A DNA stretch of 8,585 nt from Hadesarchaea archaeon DG-33. Its GTDB lineage: Archaea; Hadarchaeota; Hadarchaeia; Hadarchaeales; Hadarchaeaceae. Positions 5,331 through 8,585 of this stretch are shown one piece after another (the stretch's first letter is position 1; each line of letters opens with the position of its first letter). The stretch covers positions 1 to 8,585 of the forward strand of contig LQHI01000028.1 in NCBI GenBank assembly GCA_001515185.1, read 5' to 3'. The notes beneath the pieces are model-generated. The model was not told the DNA's origin, did no database searches, and worked only from the letters and a program-made list of their open reading frames with translations. Position numbers and translations under genes: made by a program.

Positions 5331-6197
5331 TTGATAGTCATCGCCGGGTCTGCATCATCCAAGCTCGCGGCGAGGGTTGCAAAGCAGCTCAAGTGCCCAC
5401 TTGTAAAGCCCGAGTTGAAGCACTCCCCTCACGGTGAAACTTACTTACGCATTGGCACAAAGCTAAAAGGCGCGCATGCTATCGTCGTGCAGTCGACCCC
5501 TTATCCCCAGAATGACAATTTGATGGAGCTTTTTTTCTTACTAGGCGCTGCAAAAGATTCGGGCGCTATACACGTCACTGCAGTCGTGCCATACCTTGCT
5601 TACGCACGGCAAAGCAAACGCTACAAGCCGGGAGAAGCGATAAGTGCACAAACAATTTGCAAACTCATAGGGCATGAAGCAGATGAACTATTTGTTGTAG
5701 ATATTCATGATGTTAAAATAATGAAAAATTTCTTGACCCCGGCTCGTGACCTTTCTGCCGCACCCCTCCTCGGACAGTACTTCTCCAGCCTTAATTTGAA
5801 GCGTCCTCTAATCTTAGGGCCTGATCAAAAAGCGTTTGAGTGTGCAAGTCGCGCAGCAGTAGAGCTTGGGGCAGAATCAGACTATCTAACGAAGAAGAGA
5901 GTTACCCCAACCAAGGTTATAACACAAACCAAATCGCTTGACGTTGCAGGGCGTGATGTGGTGATAATTGACGACATTATCAGCACGGGCGGCACTATCA
6001 TCGAGGCTACCAAATCTCTTAAGCAATGTCGTACACGCAGAATTTATGCTGCATGTACGCATGCTGTACTCGTTGGCAATGCGCTGAAAAAACTTACCGC
6101 CGCGGGCGTGACAAAGGTTATAGCCACGGATACGATTGAGACTCAGGTGAGCGTTGCCTCGGTTGCGCCAGTCATTGCCGAAGCTATTCGAAAATGA
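5331..6197 (+). CDS. prs: Ribose-phosphate pyrophosphokinase (PRPP synthase)
   Basis: 288 residues, the usual size of archaeal class III-type PRPP synthases. Reaction: ribose 5-phosphate + ATP to PRPP + AMP, supplying purine, pyrimidine, His and Trp synthesis. The N-terminal half has GETYLRI (35-41) and Y-ARQ (91-94) with KRYKPGE (96-102). DIHD (124-127) stands at the catalytic His region and DLSAAPLL (140-147) follows. The C-terminal half has GPDQKA (163-168), KKR (188-190, the catalytic Lys-Arg region) and the PRPP-binding loop DDIISTGGT (214-222). Odd points: His34 replaces the Asp of the usual FPDGE, Phe is also lost there, and Ser95 replaces the Asp of the usual YARQD. The TTG start is set by GAGGGG. 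It lies 54 nt upstream of the transketolase genes that make its substrate. Identity is secure; whether kinetics or nucleotide preference are altered is unknown. Confidence 0.93.
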   Translation: MIVIAGSASSKLAARVAKQLKCPLVKPELKHSPHGETYLRIGTKLKGAHAIVVQSTPYPQNDNLMELFFLLGAAKDSGAIHVTAVVPYLAYARQSKRYKPGEAISAQTICKLIGHEADELFVVDIHDVKIMKNFLTPARDLSAAPLLGQYFSSLNLKRPLILGPDQKAFECASRAAVELGAESDYLTKKRVTPTKVITQTKSLDVAGRDVVIIDDIISTGGTIIEATKSLKQCRTRRIYAACTHAVLVGNALKKLTAAGVTKVIATDTIETQVSVASVAPVIAEAIRK

Positions 6198-6205
6198 GGG
6201 GAATA

Positions 6206-6220
6206 GAAAAAGTTTAATTT
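6206..6220 (+). promoter_or_regulatory. Candidate BRE/TATA promoter of the transketolase-epimerase operon
   Basis: GAAAAAG (6206-6212) followed by TTTAATTT (6213-6220) resembles the element upstream of the beta-helix gene. Predicted start is near 6242, very close to AGGGGT (6238-6243), the ribosome site for the ATG at 6252. The operon may also be read through from the PRPP synthase gene. Confidence 0.45.
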
Positions 6221-6251
6221 CGACTAACTAATTTACTAGGGGTTTAAAAAA

Positions 6252-7118
6252 ATGGCACCGTTCGGCGGAAAAACAGCGCCGCATGATGAAGACTTGATAA
6301 AGAAGCTAGATGCAATAGCTCTTTCCCTTAGGAAGGATTCTCTCATCATGACGACGAAGGCTTGTTCAGGGCATATAGGCGGATCCCTTTCCGCCGCCGA
6401 CATCGTGGCAGCTTTATATTTTCATCACCTTAGGTATGACCCCAAAAATCCAGATTGGGAAGATAGAGATCGGTTCATATTGTCTAAGGGTCATGCTTGT
6501 CCGGTAATTTATGCAGCATTGGCAAAGGCAGGGTATTTCTCAAGAGAAGAACTGTGGACGTTAAGAAAAATCGGAAGCATTCTCCAAGGGCACCCTGACA
6601 TGAGAAGAACACCGGGTATAGAAACGTCTACCGGAACTCTCGGCCAAGGCTTATCCATAGGCGAAGGAATGGCATTAGCGGCTAGGTTAGACGGGAAATC
6701 GTATCGAGTGCACGTCTTGCTCGGCGATGGAGAACTCGATGAAGGGCAAGTTTGGGAAGCGGCGATGTCGGCATCACACTACCGGATAGACAACTTGACT
6801 GGGATCGTGGATCTCAACTCTCACCAGTTGAGCGGGTGCACCGATAAGATCATGTCGCTCAGACCTGTAGCCGATAAATGGCGGGCATTCGGTTGGCACG
6901 TAATCGAGATCGATGGCCACCAGATGAAGCAAATCCTCGACTCGCTCGACGAAGCGGAAAGGATAAAAGGCAAGCCTACTGTGATCATCGCTCACACGAA
7001 CAAAGGCAAAGGTGTTTCATTCATCGAAAAATCTTTCGCCGAGGGGCACTCCGAATATCACGGGATCCCCTTGACCGAATCGGAACTAGCTCAAGCTTTG
7101 GAGGAATTACATGAGTGA
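6252..7118 (+). CDS. Transketolase, N-terminal (thiamine diphosphate-binding) subunit
   Basis: 288 residues, equal to the N-terminal domain of full transketolase. With its partner it moves two-carbon units between sugar phosphates (for example fructose 6-phosphate + glyceraldehyde 3-phosphate to xylulose 5-phosphate + erythrose 4-phosphate). Seen in sequence: CSGHIGGSLSAADI (38-51, His41), LSKGHACP (77-84, His81), QGHPD (112-116, His114), STGTLGQGLS (126-135) and the ThDP/metal motif GDGE (158-161) to VDLN (186-189). The D159-N189 spacing matches the D157-N187 pair remembered for the yeast enzyme. The ATG has AGGGGT 8 nt upstream. Its last 8 bases overlap the start of the C-terminal subunit. 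The split arrangement is normal in archaea and in some bacteria. All key residues are present. Confidence 0.95.
   Translation: MAPFGGKTAPHDEDLIKKLDAIALSLRKDSLIMTTKACSGHIGGSLSAADIVAALYFHHLRYDPKNPDWEDRDRFILSKGHACPVIYAALAKAGYFSREELWTLRKIGSILQGHPDMRRTPGIETSTGTLGQGLSIGEGMALAARLDGKSYRVHVLLGDGELDEGQVWEAAMSASHYRIDNLTGIVDLNSHQLSGCTDKIMSLRPVADKWRAFGWHVIEIDGHQMKQILDSLDEAERIKGKPTVIIAHTNKGKGVSFIEKSFAEGHSEYHGIPLTESELAQALEELHE
7100..7104 (+). promoter_or_regulatory. Strong ribosome binding site for the transketolase C-terminal subunit
   Basis: GGAGG lies inside the end of the N-subunit gene, 6 nt before ATG at 7111. The two frames overlap in ATGAGTGA (7111-7118), so translation of the second subunit can be coupled to the first and keep them near equal amounts. 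Confidence 0.8.
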
Positions 7119-8076
7119 GCGTTTGGAAGCAACCCGAAATGCATATGGGGAGGCTTTAGTCGAACTTGGGCGGACCAACAAAAATGTGGTGGTCTTGGAC
7201 GCGGACCTCTCACCCTCGACTAAAACCTCCAAGTTCGCTGAAGAATTTCCAGAGCGATTCTTCGATGTGGGGGTAGCTGAAGCAAACTTGATCTCGATGG
7301 CTGCGGGGTTCGCCTCCGCGGGAAAGACCGCTTTCGCAAGTACCTTCTCGGTCTTCGGCACGGAAAAAGGGTTGAATCAATTCAAGCAATCTGCTGCCTA
7401 TCCCAAGCTCAACGTGAAGCTCGTGGTGACTCACGGAGGAATAAGCGTAGGGGAAGATGGAGTATCTCACTTCTGCATCGAGGATATAGCTGTTATGCGC
7501 TCGTTACCTAACGTGACAGTCGTAATTCCAGCAGATGCTATCGAAACCAGAGTTGCGACCAAAGCGATAGCCGAATACGAAGGACCGGTTTTCATGAGGT
7601 TGAGCCGCCCCAAAACACCCCTGATTTATGAAGAGGGTTATCGATACGCTGGCACCGAGTTGACTTTTCAGTTGGGCAAAAGCGTGACTCTAAAGGAGGG
7701 TGAGGATGTGACGATCGTGGCCACAGGCCTAATGGTGGCCGAGGCACTAGTTGCAGCGTCCGATTTGGCGAAGGAAGGAATAGATGCCGGCGTGATTAAT
7801 ATCCACACCATTAAACCCCTTGACCAAGAGGCGATTTTGATGGCGGCAAGAGAAAGTGGCGCGATAGTCACGGCCGAGGAACACAACATCTTAGGAGGAT
7901 TGGGCGGGGCAGTGGCGGAGGTGCTCGTGGAGAACACCCCCGTACCTATGGCACGGGTGGGCATTAGAAATAGCTTCGGCGAATCAGGACCTTGGAAGGA
8001 ACTGTTTGCCAAGTATGGTTTGACTTCCTCTGATATCTTAAAGAAGGTTAAAGAGGTAATGAAAAGAAGGGGCTAG
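7111..8076 (+). CDS. Transketolase, C-terminal (pyrimidine-binding) subunit
   Basis: 321 residues, the middle plus C-terminal domains of transketolase. It completes the active site of the N-terminal subunit by holding the aminopyrimidine ring of thiamine diphosphate. The catalytic Glu is Glu57 in DVGVAEANLISMAAGFA (52-68). VVTHGGISVGEDGVSHF follows at about 109-125, then a C-terminal domain with IHTIKPLD and the TAEEHNILGGLG segment near residues 254-265. The sequence AEAN rather than AEQN at the catalytic Glu is also what I recall in other split transketolases and is not taken as a defect. It overlaps the upstream gene by 8 bp and ends 3 nt before the epimerase start, so the three form one tight operon. 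1-deoxyxylulose-phosphate synthase is a related family, but its size and split form argue against it here. Confidence 0.95.
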   Translation: MSERLEATRNAYGEALVELGRTNKNVVVLDADLSPSTKTSKFAEEFPERFFDVGVAEANLISMAAGFASAGKTAFASTFSVFGTEKGLNQFKQSAAYPKLNVKLVVTHGGISVGEDGVSHFCIEDIAVMRSLPNVTVVIPADAIETRVATKAIAEYEGPVFMRLSRPKTPLIYEEGYRYAGTELTFQLGKSVTLKEGEDVTIVATGLMVAEALVAASDLAKEGIDAGVINIHTIKPLDQEAILMAARESGAIVTAEEHNILGGLGGAVAEVLVENTPVPMARVGIRNSFGESGPWKELFAKYGLTSSDILKKVKEVMKRRG

Positions 8077-8079
8077 ATA

Positions 8080-8585
8080 ATGTTAAAAATAGCGGCCTCG
8101 TTACTCTCCGCGGACTTCAGCAGGCTAGGGGAAGAAGTTAAAAATGCTGAGAAAGAGGGAGTCGACTTCATCCACTGGGACATCATGGATGGTCACTTCG
8201 TGCCGAATATCACCTTCGGGCCAGCGGTGATTCAGTCGCTAAGGGATAAAACCAAGTTACCGTTTAATGCTCATCTAATGATCGAGAAGCCGTACAATTT
8301 TATTGAAAAGTTTGCCGAGGTCGGTAGCGATATTGTATCTGTTCATGCTGAAGCGTGTGATCATTTGCAGCATACTGTCCGGGATATCAAGAACTTGGGA
8401 GTAAAAGTAGGGGTGGCATTGAATCCTGCGACTCCGTTGAATGTAATTGAATATGTGCTAGATGATATTGATCTCATCCTGATTATGACGGTGAATCCTG
8501 GCTTTGGAGGTCAGGAATTCATCCCGGCTGTAATGCCAAAGGTTCAGGAAGCTAGGCAAATGGTAGAAACGCGCGGATTAAACAT
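8080..8585 (+). CDS. rpe: Ribulose-phosphate 3-epimerase (cut by window edge)
   Basis: The first 168 residues of an enzyme usually about 220 long; the rest lies beyond the window. It interconverts ribulose 5-phosphate and xylulose 5-phosphate, the latter a transketolase substrate. A TIM-barrel N-terminus is visible: ASLLSADFSRL (6-16), HWDIMDGHFVPNITFG (32-47) with metal ligands His32 and Asp34 and the acid-base Asp37, AHLM (64-67, His65), VSVHAEA (86-92), GVALNPATP (111-119) and MTVNPGFGGQEFI (136-148). The second catalytic Asp, expected in a VDGG-type motif, would be past the end. The ATG lies 3 nt after the transketolase stop with AAGGGG upstream. No frameshift is seen in the visible part. 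Confidence 0.95.
   Translation, partial: MLKIAASLLSADFSRLGEEVKNAEKEGVDFIHWDIMDGHFVPNITFGPAVIQSLRDKTKLPFNAHLMIEKPYNFIEKFAEVGSDIVSVHAEACDHLQHTVRDIKNLGVKVGVALNPATPLNVIEYVLDDIDLILIMTVNPGFGGQEFIPAVMPKVQEARQMVETRGLN

Noticed and set aside
7111..8076. Catalytic-site change AEAN in place of AEQN
   Set aside because: The catalytic Glu is kept, and split transketolases commonly carry AEAN as far as I recall.

Overview
The window reads as a piece of an archaeal chromosome. Support for this: a 68-residue archaeal histone; a short (337 aa) PurA of the kind I recall from Thermococcales; an AK6/Fap7-type adenylate kinase; a short class III-type PRPP synthase; a transketolase split into two genes; TATA-like boxes (TTTAAATA) with purine-rich BRE-like sequence upstream; and Shine-Dalgarno sites complementary to archaeal 16S rRNA, several of them next to TTG starts. 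I cannot fix the phylum from the sequence. Coding density is high and the content is mostly housekeeping.

Left part (1-1880): one minus-strand gene for a large surface-type protein. In order it has a short pilin-like or signal-anchor N-terminus, 18 collagen-like Gly-X-Y triplets, and a right-handed parallel beta-helix built from 23-residue coils that are nearly repeated at the DNA level. Its AT-rich upstream region holds two copies of a 15-bp promoter-like sequence and an 8-bp inverted repeat.

Middle left (1881-3394): a minus-strand two-gene operon, purA then an AK6-type adenylate kinase, joined by a TAATG stop-start overlap. PurA commits IMP towards AMP and the kinase can phosphorylate AMP, so the pair makes biochemical sense, although AK6/Fap7 proteins are also linked to small-subunit ribosome maturation.

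Middle (3395-5197): a divergent promoter region drives purA leftwards and a histone gene rightwards. The histone is followed by a GC-rich hairpin, a small protein whose sequence aligns almost without gaps to one lobe of the TATA-binding protein fold, and an M29-type (COG2309) metallopeptidase-like protein.

Right part (5331-8585): a plus-strand pentose-phosphate block of PRPP synthase, transketolase N-terminal subunit, transketolase C-terminal subunit and ribulose-phosphate 3-epimerase (cut by the window edge). The last three are tightly coupled. Together they would make ribose 5-phosphate from glycolytic intermediates non-oxidatively and activate it to PRPP for nucleotide synthesis, which also links the block functionally to purA.

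I found no RNA gene, CRISPR array, insertion sequence or integrase. The best leads for something under-described are the stand-alone TBP-lobe-like protein next to the histone gene, the pilin-like/collagen/beta-helix surface protein with its cysteine ladder, and family-motif substitutions in the PRPP synthase and the AK6-like kinase.
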